Below, in pieces: positions 1 through 8,361 of a DNA stretch of 64,000 bases. Made by a program: the position numbers and the translations under genes. The stretch lies in the NCBI GenBank assembly GCA_002239045.1, contig MPNN01000008.1, positions 42,530-106,529 of the forward strand, read 5' to 3'. The notes under the pieces are model-generated. The model was not told the origin of the DNA. It did no database searches and was given only the letters and a program-made list of their open reading frames with translations. Source of the stretch: SAR202 cluster bacterium bin127. Its GTDB lineage: Bacteria > Chloroflexota > Dehalococcoidia > Lucifugimonadales > Lucifugimonadaceae. Every line of letters starts with the position of its first letter. Within the stretch, counting starts at the first letter, position 1.

Positions 1-207
1 CAATGTGAAATCGCGGTATACGAAGATTCTGATAGTTTGTGGTTCGGCGGTAATGCCCCGGCGGGGCAACCACGATATCGAAGACTTGGAATAGGTGATG
101 AAATCAAGCCGTTGTCGAATCTTTTGCGGAAGAAACTCCCGTTGTGTGATCACAATCTTGATGACTCTTCGTTGGGAGACGCAATCCGTTGCATCAGGGG
201 GCAATGA
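1..207 (+). CDS. 3' end of an unrecognised gene (truncated by the window edge)
   Basis: The first base opens a reading frame that runs 68 codons to a TGA at 205-207. The partial product is hydrophilic, with a basic stretch (LLRKKLPL) and a short acidic tail ending CIRGQ. No start is present because the gene begins left of the window, and I do not recognise the family from this fragment. The next gene converges on it, so this is the end of a plus-strand unit. It is an open frame without homology support, so confidence is moderate. Confidence 0.5.
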   Translation, partial: QCEIAVYEDSDSLWFGGNAPAGQPRYRRLGIGDEIKPLSNLLRKKLPLCDHNLDDSSLGDAIRCIRGQ

Positions 208-288
208 ATCTCGAATGTCTCAAGCCAATTGAACTGCAACCGAAATTTCACAGATTAACTGATGACAATCATGATCTTGCATCCGTGA

Positions 289-789
289 TTATTCCCTCAT
301 CCCCAACCCCTCGCGCCAATCCCGCACGATCCGATCGTCATGCTCGAACGCCAGTTCCGGCATTTCATCCGCCGCGAACACACGAGCATCGGACGTCTCA
401 TCCCCAGCCATCAACTCGCCATCAACTACTTCCGCGTGATAGACCACCAACACAACCGCCTGCCCCTCTTCGCTGTAAACCCCGACTAACCACTCGACGC
501 TAACCACCAACCCGCACTCTTCCTTAACCTCCCTCTCCAGCGCCCGTTCCAACTTCTCCCCGCGATCTACGTAACCAGACGGAAAGCTCCACATCCCGAT
601 CTGCGGCTCGATCGCCCGTTTCAGCAACACGATCCCATCACCCATCGGGATGATTGCCGCAACCGCAACCTTCGGATCCGAATAGATGACCCGATCACAC
701 TCCACACATCGATGATGCCCTCCGCCAATTGGCGCCAGCGCCGGAAATTCCGGATGATGCGGTTGCCCACCGCTGGATTGTGATGACAT
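289..789 (-). CDS. Nudix hydrolase with N-terminal partial zinc ribbon
   Basis: The 166-residue product has a complete Nudix box at about residues 72-94: GYVDRGE, then RE and EECGL, matching Gx5Ex7REUxEExGU. Such enzymes cleave nucleoside diphosphates linked to another moiety and need Mg2+. Before it, CVEC and YSDPKV (about 28-41) look like the second half of the small zinc ribbon found in NudC-like and related Nudix proteins; the first CxxC pair is missing, so zinc binding is doubtful. The length is normal for a single-domain Nudix protein. The substrate cannot be told from sequence. It stands alone, convergent with the fragment to its left and divergent from the membrane gene at 842. Confidence 0.85.
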   Translation of the reverse strand: MSSQSSGGQPHHPEFPALAPIGGGHHRCVECDRVIYSDPKVAVAAIIPMGDGIVLLKRAIEPQIGMWSFPSGYVDRGEKLERALEREVKEECGLVVSVEWLVGVYSEEGQAVVLVVYHAEVVDGELMAGDETSDARVFAADEMPELAFEHDDRIVRDWREGLGMRE

Positions 790-829
790 CTCAAATGCGA
801 ATCATACAAACCTCCATCACCCCAACGCA

Positions 830-835
830 TACAAT
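830..835 (+). promoter_or_regulatory. -10 hexamer of a probable leaderless promoter
   Basis: TACAAT lies six bases before the ATG at 842, and no Shine-Dalgarno sequence is present. A start site 6-7 bases past the hexamer would fall on the ATG itself. No good -35 element is visible, so this rests on the hexamer and spacing. Confidence 0.4.
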
Positions 836-841
836 CCCACC

Positions 842-1237
842 ATGACCGCTTTCCGCCGAACCATGATGGTCCTCGCCATCATCAACGTCCCTTTCGCCTT
901 GTTAGCCGCCGCGGTCGGTTCATTCGCCGACGGCGGAGACATCTGGTCACGCCTAGTCATCTCGGTCCTCCATCCAATATCCGCGATCGCCATAATTTTC
1001 TTGGTCTTCGTCCCCCGATCCAACACCGCTCTAGTATTTGGCATCACCGCGATCCTCGCCATCAACATCATCTCCGCCGTAATCCTCGCCGCACTGATCG
1101 CCGCCGAGGTCATGAAAGGCGATTGGCCACTACCCCTAGTCATCGCACCCATCCCAATGATCGCCATCATCTACGCCGTCCTGACAGTCCGCACACAACC
1201 TTCATCCGACAACGCGTATCAACCGACCGAAACGTAA
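842..1237 (+). CDS. Small membrane protein with four predicted TM helices, unknown function
   Basis: The 131-residue product is mostly hydrophobic. Four likely membrane segments lie near residues 8-26, 38-58, 64-88 and 98-115, followed by a polar tail. I do not recognise a named family. A second, frameshifted paralog starts at 1364 and shares the pattern FRxxMxV.A..N..FAL and the region SRLI..LHP..A, so the two arose by tandem duplication. The start is the first ATG after a TACAAT hexamer and lacks a ribosome site. Function is not assigned. Confidence 0.6.
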   Translation: MTAFRRTMMVLAIINVPFALLAAAVGSFADGGDIWSRLVISVLHPISAIAIIFLVFVPRSNTALVFGITAILAINIISAVILAALIAAEVMKGDWPLPLVIAPIPMIAIIYAVLTVRTQPSSDNAYQPTET

Positions 1238-1363
1238 CTGAGAATCGCCTGTTACACCGGATGGGCCGGCACCGTCCCGCCGGATTCCACGTCATCTGAA
1301 ACGCGAATTTGATACATCGTAACGTCTGGAATCGAGCCCATCCAGATTTTTAAAATCTCAGCC

Positions 1364-1694
1364 ATGCACGCATTCCGCATAGCCATGTTCGTCTTCGCCT
1401 TCGCTAATCTGTTCTTCGCGTTGGCGAGGACCCAAGTCGACATGATCGCTGAAGTCGGAGACTACCGGTCCCGCCTAATCCTTGCATTGATCCATCCCTT
1501 AGCAGCTTTATCCTCGATCGTTTTAGCGTTCGTCTCGAAACCACGTCCGTTACTGACATTTGTCACTGACATTTATCGTCGCAGCGATCGTCTCGACATC
1601 CTGTTTGGCGGCACTCATTATGCTGCTGGTCATGATGGGTGTTGCTGTGATTGCGGTTCAGGACCGTCATTCCTGCGTACGCAGGAATCCATAG
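1364..1694 (+). pseudogene. Frameshifted paralog of the membrane protein at 842
   Basis: Residues 1-66 align with the neighbour (MHAFRIAMFVFAFAN, SRLILALIHPLAAL). The frame is then broken by a 13-base tandem duplication (1552-1564 and 1565-1577, 12 of 13 bases identical). Deleting one copy restores LLTFIVAAIVS, which matches the third membrane segment of the paralog, and the frame then runs to a TAG at 1692-1694. The unrepaired frame instead runs into a repeat sequence. The restored 3' end also falls inside a palindromic repeat (GTCATTCC...GGAATCC), so the original C-terminus was probably replaced. Confidence 0.7.
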
Positions 1695-2032
1695 AAACAT
1701 AGGGCACGCCATTGTTCGTGGGGCTGTGGGTGGCGTGGTTTGCTGAACTAGGATTTGAAGGATGCCCGTCCGCCTTTGAACTATGATGCGAATGATGGGG
1801 AAAGATGGGAATGATCCCAGCCCCCCCCCGTCATTCCGGCGAAAGCCGGAATCCAGGGAACATAAAGCACGCCGTTTCCCGCACCCTGCGCGACCGACAT
1901 CAACGCAACAACCCCCTCCCACAACAACCCATCCTTCCCAATCCTTCAAATCCTAGTTCAAAAAACCCGTCATCCCCGTCGCCCCTCTGGATTCCTGCGT
2001 ACGCAGGAATGACGGTGGGGGTGCGGGTGTGA
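1666..2032. repeat. Mosaic of palindromic intergenic repeats
   Basis: This gene-free stretch holds three copies of a GTCATTCC...GGAATCC palindrome: near 1667-1692, near 1829-1857, and inverted near 1983-2015. It also holds two copies of a second motif ending CTAGTTCA, one inverted near 1744-1766 and one near 1930-1962. The outer arms are in opposite orientation, so the region could form a large stem or serve as a recombination site. No credible coding frame is seen. Confidence 0.75.
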
Positions 2033-2053
2033 CGGTCAGTTGTATGGGGTTAT

Positions 2054-2125
2054 GTTTCCGTGAAATGGCTCTGGCGCGTTGCCACATATCGAAGCGGACA
2101 ACCGCTGCTCCGCGGAAGGAATTAG
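2054..2125 (+). pseudogene. 3' remnant of a DUF418 gene
   Basis: In the frame ending at TAG 2123-2125 the translation reads KWLWRVATYRSGQPLLRGRN. This matches the last residues of the intact DUF418 protein at 3547-4707 (EWLWRVATYRSGQPFVRR). It lies just downstream of the first sulfatase, exactly where the intact DUF418 gene lies relative to the second sulfatase. The rest of this copy is gone. Confidence 0.75.
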
Positions 2126-2147
2126 CAACGCGAACAATCGCGCGGTT

Positions 2148-3464
2148 TCAAGCCTCCATCTCCGCAAACACCGGCTTCAACTTCGCCCGTGCTGCCGCCG
2201 ATTTCTCGCCGTCATCCGCCTCGAAAATCGGCAACTCCTCTTCGATATCCGCGTTCAGATCGTACAGCTCGCCCGTCTCATACAACTTCCAGTCATGATC
2301 CCGAACCATTCGGATGCAACCTAGATCAGTCCGATTGGCCGTCATCGGATCGTAGTGGAAGAAGATCCAATCCTTAGGATTACCCTTCTCACCCTTCAAC
2401 TGCGGATAGAACGACCTGCCGTCGATCACGTAACCCTCCGGAGGCTCAGCCCCGGCGACATCCAACATCGTCGGGAGAAAATCGGTAACGTCTACCAGAT
2501 CGTTGTTCACCACACCAGCCGGTACCGTCCCTGGCATCTGAGCGATCAACGGAACGTGCGTCCCATGGTCGTTCGTCGTGCTCTTGCCACCGCAGATTTC
2601 GTTGTGCCGGTGCACAATCGAGCAGACCTCCTGTGGCGAACCGTTGTCGCCCGTGTAGATCACAAGCGTCTCCTCGCTCAGCCCTTGTTCAGCAAGATAG
2701 TCCAACAACCGCCCGATCACCTTGTCGTGATACTCCACCATGTCCTTGTAAAACCGAGGGTGCGCACCATCTCCGTCGTCGCTTAGTTCGCCCCAAGTAC
2801 GACCACCGAAATTCTTGTTCGACTGCGGCTCGAAACCCTCCCACTCTGGGCTGTCCGGCGTCGGCTCGAACGGACCGTGCGTCAACGCCATCGGCCAGTA
2901 AACGAAAAACGGATTATCATCGTCCTTCTTCCGCTCGATATAGTCGATGATGTAGTCGCAGAACACGTCGTCGCCATACTCACCCGCGGTGTCGTCCCTA
3001 TACTCGCCATTCTGATAGATCACCGGGTCCTTGTATCGAGACCCTTTGTGTTCGGTGTGATGAGCGTGCCAAACGCAGAACTCATCGAAGCCCGCATCCT
3101 CGATCTTCTGGCCCTTGTTCCGCATCTCCGGCATGATATCCGGCGGGTTATAGGAATAAAGCTGCCACTTCCCAGAAATCAGCGTGTTGTAACCGGCACC
3201 CGTGAAGAGATGCCCGAATCCCACCTCGTCAGGAGGCAACAACCCGAACCCGATATAGTTCCTGAAGTTGTGCTTCCCCGTCATCAACGCCACCCGCGTC
3301 GGAGTGCACAACGGCAGCACATGCCCCTCATCGAACCGCATCCCATTCGCCGCCATCTCGTCCAACCGCGGCGTCGCGTACGACGTGCTCCCGTTAACCC
3401 CGATGCACTCATAACCGAGGTCATCGGACATAATCATGATGATGTTAGGTCGCTTTTCGGACAT
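2148..3464 (-). CDS. Arylsulfatase-type sulfatase, copy 1
   Basis: A 438-residue sulfatase of the alkaline phosphatase superfamily. It shows the N-terminal metal motif SDDLG (D14, D15), the active-site motif C53-T-P-T-R with the Cys that a formylglycine-generating enzyme oxidises, MTGK after it, and a second metal motif TGDNGSP. It would hydrolyse sulfate esters; the substrate is unknown. The start is the ATG at 3464, six bases after GGGAGAG, rather than the longer frame. No signal peptide is visible, so it is probably cytoplasmic. The paralog at 4731-6044 is close to identical in the N-terminal half. Confidence 0.9.
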   Translation of the reverse strand: MSEKRPNIIMIMSDDLGYECIGVNGSTSYATPRLDEMAANGMRFDEGHVLPLCTPTRVALMTGKHNFRNYIGFGLLPPDEVGFGHLFTGAGYNTLISGKWQLYSYNPPDIMPEMRNKGQKIEDAGFDEFCVWHAHHTEHKGSRYKDPVIYQNGEYRDDTAGEYGDDVFCDYIIDYIERKKDDDNPFFVYWPMALTHGPFEPTPDSPEWEGFEPQSNKNFGGRTWGELSDDGDGAHPRFYKDMVEYHDKVIGRLLDYLAEQGLSEETLVIYTGDNGSPQEVCSIVHRHNEICGGKSTTNDHGTHVPLIAQMPGTVPAGVVNNDLVDVTDFLPTMLDVAGAEPPEGYVIDGRSFYPQLKGEKGNPKDWIFFHYDPMTANRTDLGCIRMVRDHDWKLYETGELYDLNADIEEELPIFEADDGEKSAAARAKLKPVFAEMEA

Positions 3465-3546
3465 AGTATTCTCTCCCGCGTCAAACCATACCACTCACGG
3501 CCAATCCACCAATCGTTCCCATCACCTACCTAACTGATTCCACGCC

Positions 3547-4707
3547 TTGGCAACCAATCCTCACACCGCAGAATCCGGCCCCGTACGCGAGAACGCACGC
3601 ATCACCAGCCTCGACCTGATACGCGGCGTTGCGGTCCTCGGCATTCTCCTCATGAACGCCGTCTCCTTCAAGTTTGGGCAGGCCCCCTACTTCAACCTAA
3701 GCGCGGGTGGATCTGAAAACTGGCTCGACTGGACCGTAGGCATATTCGGAGAAATCTTCGTCGACCAGAAGTTCATGGGGCTGTTTTCGCTGCTGTTCGG
3801 CGCCGGAATGATCCTCTTCATCGACCGCGCCAGCGCCCGAGGAAGACGCGCGGTGCTGTTGAATCTCTGGCGAAACGGCCTCCTTCTTCTAATCGGCCTC
3901 CTCCACTTCATGTTTTGGGACGGCGATGTCCTGGTGGCCTACGCACTGTCGTCAGTTTTTCTGATCGCTTTGCGGAAGTTGCCGAACTGGTGGATGGTTT
4001 TCGTTGGCGTCTTGGTTTTCGTGCTGTCAGTCGGGATTGCGCTGCTGATGCAATACATCGCAAACGAGACAGTCATTTCGTTGTCGCGCAGTTGGGAACC
4101 CGGAGTGGTAACGGTTGATGAACAGGAGTATTTTGATGCTCTATTGGCATTGGGTTTTCTTCTGCGCGCACTAGGGATGATCCTCATTGGTGCTGGTCTG
4201 TACCGCATGGGTTTCATGAACGGCGGAAAGTTGGCGAAAACTTACCAACACACCGCATGGGTTGGCCTCGCAATCGGCTTGCCACTCGCCGCCGTCGGCG
4301 TGATATTCACCGCGGTGAACGACTACTCCCGCGAGATCGCTTTTGTCGGTCAAATTCCCAACATCCTCGGAACGATCCCCGCGTCACTGGGGTACATGAG
4401 CCTGATCATCCTTTGGAACAATCGCGCCGACAACTGGCTCAAACACCGCCTCCGCGCGGTCGGACGCATGGCATTGACCAACTACCTAACTCAGACGATT
4501 CTAGGCGTCCTAGTCCTAACAACCTTGCTCGCAGATACCGACTTCGTCAATCGAAGCCTAGTCCTATTGTTCGTCTTCGCCGTCTGGGCGTTGCAAATAT
4601 GGTGGTCGCAAGCGTGGTTGAACCGCTTCCTATTCGGACCGGCAGAATGGCTCTGGCGCGTTGCTACCTACCGAAGCGGTCAACCATTCGTCCGACGGCG
4701 AGACTGA
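3547..4707 (+). CDS. DUF418 (YeiB-like) polytopic membrane protein
   Basis: The 386-residue product starts with the family signature LDLIRGVAVLGILLMN near residues 23-38 and ends with the conserved DUF418 region (NYLTQTILG near residue 313, then WLWR). Eight or more membrane helices are predicted by eye. YeiB/DUF418 proteins are thought to be transporters or membrane acyltransferase relatives; the role is unproven. The start is a TTG, with an in-frame stop twelve bases upstream. It sits between two sulfatases, converging on copy 2, and a fragment of a second DUF418 copy lies at 2054-2125. A link to uptake or efflux of a sulfated compound is only inference from this context. Confidence 0.85.
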   Translation: MATNPHTAESGPVRENARITSLDLIRGVAVLGILLMNAVSFKFGQAPYFNLSAGGSENWLDWTVGIFGEIFVDQKFMGLFSLLFGAGMILFIDRASARGRRAVLLNLWRNGLLLLIGLLHFMFWDGDVLVAYALSSVFLIALRKLPNWWMVFVGVLVFVLSVGIALLMQYIANETVISLSRSWEPGVVTVDEQEYFDALLALGFLLRALGMILIGAGLYRMGFMNGGKLAKTYQHTAWVGLAIGLPLAAVGVIFTAVNDYSREIAFVGQIPNILGTIPASLGYMSLIILWNNRADNWLKHRLRAVGRMALTNYLTQTILGVLVLTTLLADTDFVNRSLVLLFVFAVWALQIWWSQAWLNRFLFGPAEWLWRVATYRSGQPFVRRRD

Positions 4708-4730
4708 CAGCGCGGGCCATCGCCTTTAAT

Positions 4731-6044
4731 TCAAGCCAGCATCTCCGCAAACACCGGCTTTAACTTCGCCCGTGCCGCCGCGGCCTCGGGACCGTCCTGC
4801 GACTCGAATATCGGCAACTCCTCATCCAAGTCCGCATTCAGGTCATAAAGCTCGCCAGTCTCATACAACTTCCAATCCCGATTCCGCACCATTCGGATGC
4901 ACCTCGCCTGGTTCCGAGCACTCATCGGTTCGAAGTGGAAGAATATCGAGTCTTTTGGATTGCCCTTTTCGCCCTTCAGCTGCGGATAGAACGATTCCCC
5001 GTCGATCACGTAACCTTCAGGCGCATCAATTCCCGCCGCATCTAACATCGTCGGGAGGAAATCGGTAACGTCGATCAAGTCGTCGTTTACGGAACCCGCC
5101 GGAACCGTCCCCGGCTGTTGGACGATCAACGGAACGTGCGTCCCGCGGTCGTTCGTCTTGCCCTTGCCGCCGCAGATCTCGTTGTGCCGATGCACCATCG
5201 AGCAGACATCATGCGGCGACCCATTGTCACCCGTGTAGATGACAAGCGTATCTTCACTCAACCCCTGCTCTTCAAGGTAGTCCAACAACCGCCCGATGAT
5301 CTTGTCGTGATACTCCACCATGTCCTTGTAAAACCGAGGGTCATCCGCGAAGGCACCGTCCTCCAGCTCCGCCCACGTCCGACCACCACGGGTCCGATTG
5401 GTCGGCGGGTCGAAATCGGCAAATTCAGGACTATCCGGTGAAGGCTCATGCGGTTTGTGCGTCAACGCCATCGGCCAATACACAAAGAACGGATTGTCGT
5501 CATCCTTCTTCCGGCCGATGAAGTCGATGATGTATTTGCAAAACTCCTCATCCCCGTACTTGCCCATCGTGTCGTCACGATACTTCCCGTTCTGGTAGAT
5601 GATGGGATCCTTGTATCTCGAACCCTTCTCCTCCGTCTGATGCGCATGCCACACGCAGAACTCGTCGAAACCCGCATCCTCGATCGTCTGACCCTTGTTC
5701 CGCATCTCCGGCATCTCGTCCGGCGGGTTGTACGAATACAGCTGCCACTTGCCCGATATGCAGGTGTTGTATCCCGCATCCGAGAACAGATGCCCGTACG
5801 TGACCTCGTCTGGCGGTATCAATCCGAATCCGATGTAGTTCCTGAAGTTGTGCTTACCCGTCATCAACGCCACCCGCGTCGGCGTGCACAACGGCAAAAC
5901 ATGCCCCTCGTCGAACCGCATCCCGTTAGCCGCCATCTCGTCCAACCGAGGCGTTGCGTACGAAGTTCCGCCATTGACTCCGATGCACTCGTATCCGAGG
6001 TCGTCGGACATAATCATGATGATGTTTGGTCGTTTATCTGACAT
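4731..6044 (-). CDS. Arylsulfatase-type sulfatase, copy 2
   Basis: A 437-residue paralog of the sulfatase at 2148-3464, with the same SDDLG metal site, C53-T-P-T-R active-site motif and TGDNGSP motif. The start is the ATG at 6044, preceded by GGGAGAA, as in copy 1. Differences cluster in the middle (for example DPPTNRTRGGRTW against EPQSNKNFGGRTW), so the copies may act on different sulfate esters. Together with the DUF418 gene on its 3' side it forms the more complete copy of a duplicated two-gene module. Confidence 0.9.
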   Translation of the reverse strand: MSDKRPNIIMIMSDDLGYECIGVNGGTSYATPRLDEMAANGMRFDEGHVLPLCTPTRVALMTGKHNFRNYIGFGLIPPDEVTYGHLFSDAGYNTCISGKWQLYSYNPPDEMPEMRNKGQTIEDAGFDEFCVWHAHQTEEKGSRYKDPIIYQNGKYRDDTMGKYGDEEFCKYIIDFIGRKKDDDNPFFVYWPMALTHKPHEPSPDSPEFADFDPPTNRTRGGRTWAELEDGAFADDPRFYKDMVEYHDKIIGRLLDYLEEQGLSEDTLVIYTGDNGSPHDVCSMVHRHNEICGGKGKTNDRGTHVPLIVQQPGTVPAGSVNDDLIDVTDFLPTMLDAAGIDAPEGYVIDGESFYPQLKGEKGNPKDSIFFHFEPMSARNQARCIRMVRNRDWKLYETGELYDLNADLDEELPIFESQDGPEAAAARAKLKPVFAEMLA

Positions 6045-6179
6045 TACTGTTCTCCCGCAAAAAACCATATCACCGTCGCATCACAATCCGTCGCGGAATC
6101 TCAGAAAACTATCGTCTCGTCAGCCATCATTACAATCACACCATCTTCAAACCAAATCATTCATGCCGAGTAGCAAACC

Positions 6180-7034
6180 ATGACCAACGCAACGCCCGTA
6201 ATCGACGTCCAAGTCCATGCCTACGAACGCGACCACCCCGCACGCCCCTGGCATGGCCACCTTGAAGGCCCTGAAGAAGTCACCGGCGACGACATGGTCA
6301 ACGCCATGGACGCGGTCGGCGTCGACGGCGCAATCCTCGTATCCCCTTTCTCCATGTACCAGTACGACGCATCTTACGCCCTAGAGGTTCACGCCAATCA
6401 TCCGCACAAATTTGGACTCGTCAGACCCTTCGACCCCGATTCCGACCACATCGAACAACAGATGGAAGAGTGGACATCCAGCCCGGGCGTAGTCGGTGCC
6501 CGAATCATGCTCGCACGCATCGAGATCGAAGCCGACAACCCCGGCGTAAACCAAATTCTCGCCGCCGGAGCCAGAGCAAACATCCCCATCAATGTCATGT
6601 GCTCCGGAAAACTCCCGATCTTCCGAGAAATGGCCGGCAAACATTCCAACACCCAACTAATCATCGACCACCTGGGCCTCGCACAACCCTACGAACCGCC
6701 AGCACCTCCAGACGTTTGGGACGACCTACCAGCCGTCCTCGAACTATCCGAGTTCGACAACGTCGCCATCAAAATCTCCGGCGCCGGAACCCTCGCCCAA
6801 GAACCTTTCCCCTACCCCGACATCTGGGAACCCCTAACCCAAATCTTCAACGCCTACACCCTAGACCGTTGCATGTGGGGCACCGACTGGACCCGCGCCG
6901 TAAACCTCCTAACCTACGAACAAGGCGTCGAAGCATTCCGCGTCACAGACCAACTAACCGACTCCGAACGCGCAACTCTCATGGGAGGGAGTCTGATGAA
7001 GATATACAACTGGTCGCCGAGCGACAGCGCTTAA
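6180..7034 (+). CDS. Amidohydrolase-2 family metal-dependent hydrolase
   Basis: The 284-residue product has the TIM-barrel amidohydrolase-2 pattern: IDVQVHAY near the N-terminus, LIIDHLG near residues 160-166, and CMWGTDWTR near 227-235, where the Asp is the usual catalytic residue. The first His of the usual HxH is a Gln (QVH), which occurs in part of this family. Members include hydrolases and decarboxylases of small acids and lactones; the substrate is not predictable. It starts divergently from sulfatase copy 2, and no Shine-Dalgarno sequence precedes the ATG. Confidence 0.85.
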   Translation: MTNATPVIDVQVHAYERDHPARPWHGHLEGPEEVTGDDMVNAMDAVGVDGAILVSPFSMYQYDASYALEVHANHPHKFGLVRPFDPDSDHIEQQMEEWTSSPGVVGARIMLARIEIEADNPGVNQILAAGARANIPINVMCSGKLPIFREMAGKHSNTQLIIDHLGLAQPYEPPAPPDVWDDLPAVLELSEFDNVAIKISGAGTLAQEPFPYPDIWEPLTQIFNAYTLDRCMWGTDWTRAVNLLTYEQGVEAFRVTDQLTDSERATLMGGSLMKIYNWSPSDSA

Positions 7035-7084
7035 ACCCGTTGAACGCCTGCAACCTCGGGCTGAAAACGCGGGATTAGCTTAGC

Positions 7085-7408
7085 CTAATTGCCAGGAGGA
7101 GGCGAGTAGCTGACGCCTCGCTTAATCGCCTCATCGATCACCGTCGGATCCAACAACACCGTCGTCTTGACCGCGACCGCGCCAACTGCCGAAATTCTCA
7201 GCGATAACGCCGTTGCCGCCGCATCGTCCGGAAGCTCTGCAATCGCTATTAGATCATCTTCCCCGAACGCGTAATAAAACGCCTCCAGACTTCCACCGAC
7301 ACTACTGACCGACTCTTGAACCGCTTTCGCTCGAGACGAACCACCAACCTCCAGAAGTCCGTTAACACCCTCACGCGAATACGACGCTTGGAACAAATAC
7401 TTTGGCAT
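7085..7408 (-). CDS. GYD domain protein
   Basis: The 107-residue protein matches the small GYD family (PF08734): KYLFQASYSREGVNGLLEVGG at the N-terminus, AFGEDDLIAIAELPDD near residues 47-62, and AVKTTVLL near 78-85. The fold is ferredoxin-like and the biochemical role is unknown. The length is typical. It converges with the amidohydrolase and is alone on its strand. Confidence 0.85.
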   Translation of the reverse strand: MPKYLFQASYSREGVNGLLEVGGSSRAKAVQESVSSVGGSLEAFYYAFGEDDLIAIAELPDDAAATALSLRISAVGAVAVKTTVLLDPTVIDEAIKRGVSYSPPPGN

Positions 7409-7606
7409 TGACTCAACCTTCCTAGCTGCAAGTCATTTCAACCGATAACGCGGTCTGTGAGCGATCTCATATACAAAGAACACCCCATAACCAACAATCG
7501 ATTCTATTCCGCATTCATCGATTCACCGGAAAACCCCAATCCCATCCTTCTCTTCCTTAAGGATCACTCCTCATATCCCGCGCGCGTGGTAACCAAGTTC
7601 ATAAAC

Positions 7607-8248
7607 CTACGGAACATCCCGCTCGCGCCGCCACTTGATCACTCGCCATCCGAAAAACACCACGACGACCACGACAAGAATTACCAACGTGCCGTTCTGA
7701 TACGGCTCCATGAAATCCTTGATCTCTTCCCAGTTCTCGCCCAGCAATCGACCTGTGTACGTCAAAACCAGGCTCCACAACGCCGTGCCCAACGTCGTGA
7801 ACAATAAGAACCTTCCGAAATGCATCCGCGTATATCCCGCAGGCACCGAAACTATGCTTCGGATCAACGGGACCAATCGACCAAAAAAGATCACCGCCTC
7901 TCCATATCGCTCGAACCAAGCCGCTCCGCGATCCACGTCCTTCTCAGAAATGAAAACGTACTTGCCGTAACTCTCAATCAACCGACGAACCCCCGCCTCC
8001 CGCGCAAAATATCCGATCCCGTAAAGCACAACTGCACCCAGCAACGAACCTGCCGTCCCTGCCGCAACTACGCCCCAGAAATCTAACTCGCCCTTCGCCG
8101 ACAGCGAACCCGCAAACGGCAAAACCGCCTCCGACGGAATCGGCGGAAAGATGTTCTCGATCGCCATCACCAGCACGATCCCCGGATAGCCGATAGCGGC
8201 GATCAACTCCTCGATCCACCCGCCAACCTGCTCAATCAGCTGCGTCAT
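7607..8248 (-). CDS. DedA family membrane protein
   Basis: The 213-residue integral membrane protein has both DedA (SNARE-associated) signatures: ENIFPPIPSEAVLPFAG near residues 31-47 and GRLVPLIRSIVSVPAG near 123-138. The Arg residues and the re-entrant Pro are conserved. DedA proteins are proposed lipid flippases or transporters needed for envelope integrity. GAGGATGCTGA precedes the ATG as a plausible ribosome site. Confidence 0.92.
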   Translation of the reverse strand: MTQLIEQVGGWIEELIAAIGYPGIVLVMAIENIFPPIPSEAVLPFAGSLSAKGELDFWGVVAAGTAGSLLGAVVLYGIGYFAREAGVRRLIESYGKYVFISEKDVDRGAAWFERYGEAVIFFGRLVPLIRSIVSVPAGYTRMHFGRFLLFTTLGTALWSLVLTYTGRLLGENWEEIKDFMEPYQNGTLVILVVVVVVFFGWRVIKWRRERDVP

Positions 8249-8361
8249 TCAGCATCCTCATGCATGCTCCATCGCCACTGCAACCAACGTCTCACTCGTG
8301 CCGAATCCCCACACCGATCCCCATCAATTCCAACGAATCGCCGCGAACCTCGCGGCTACGG

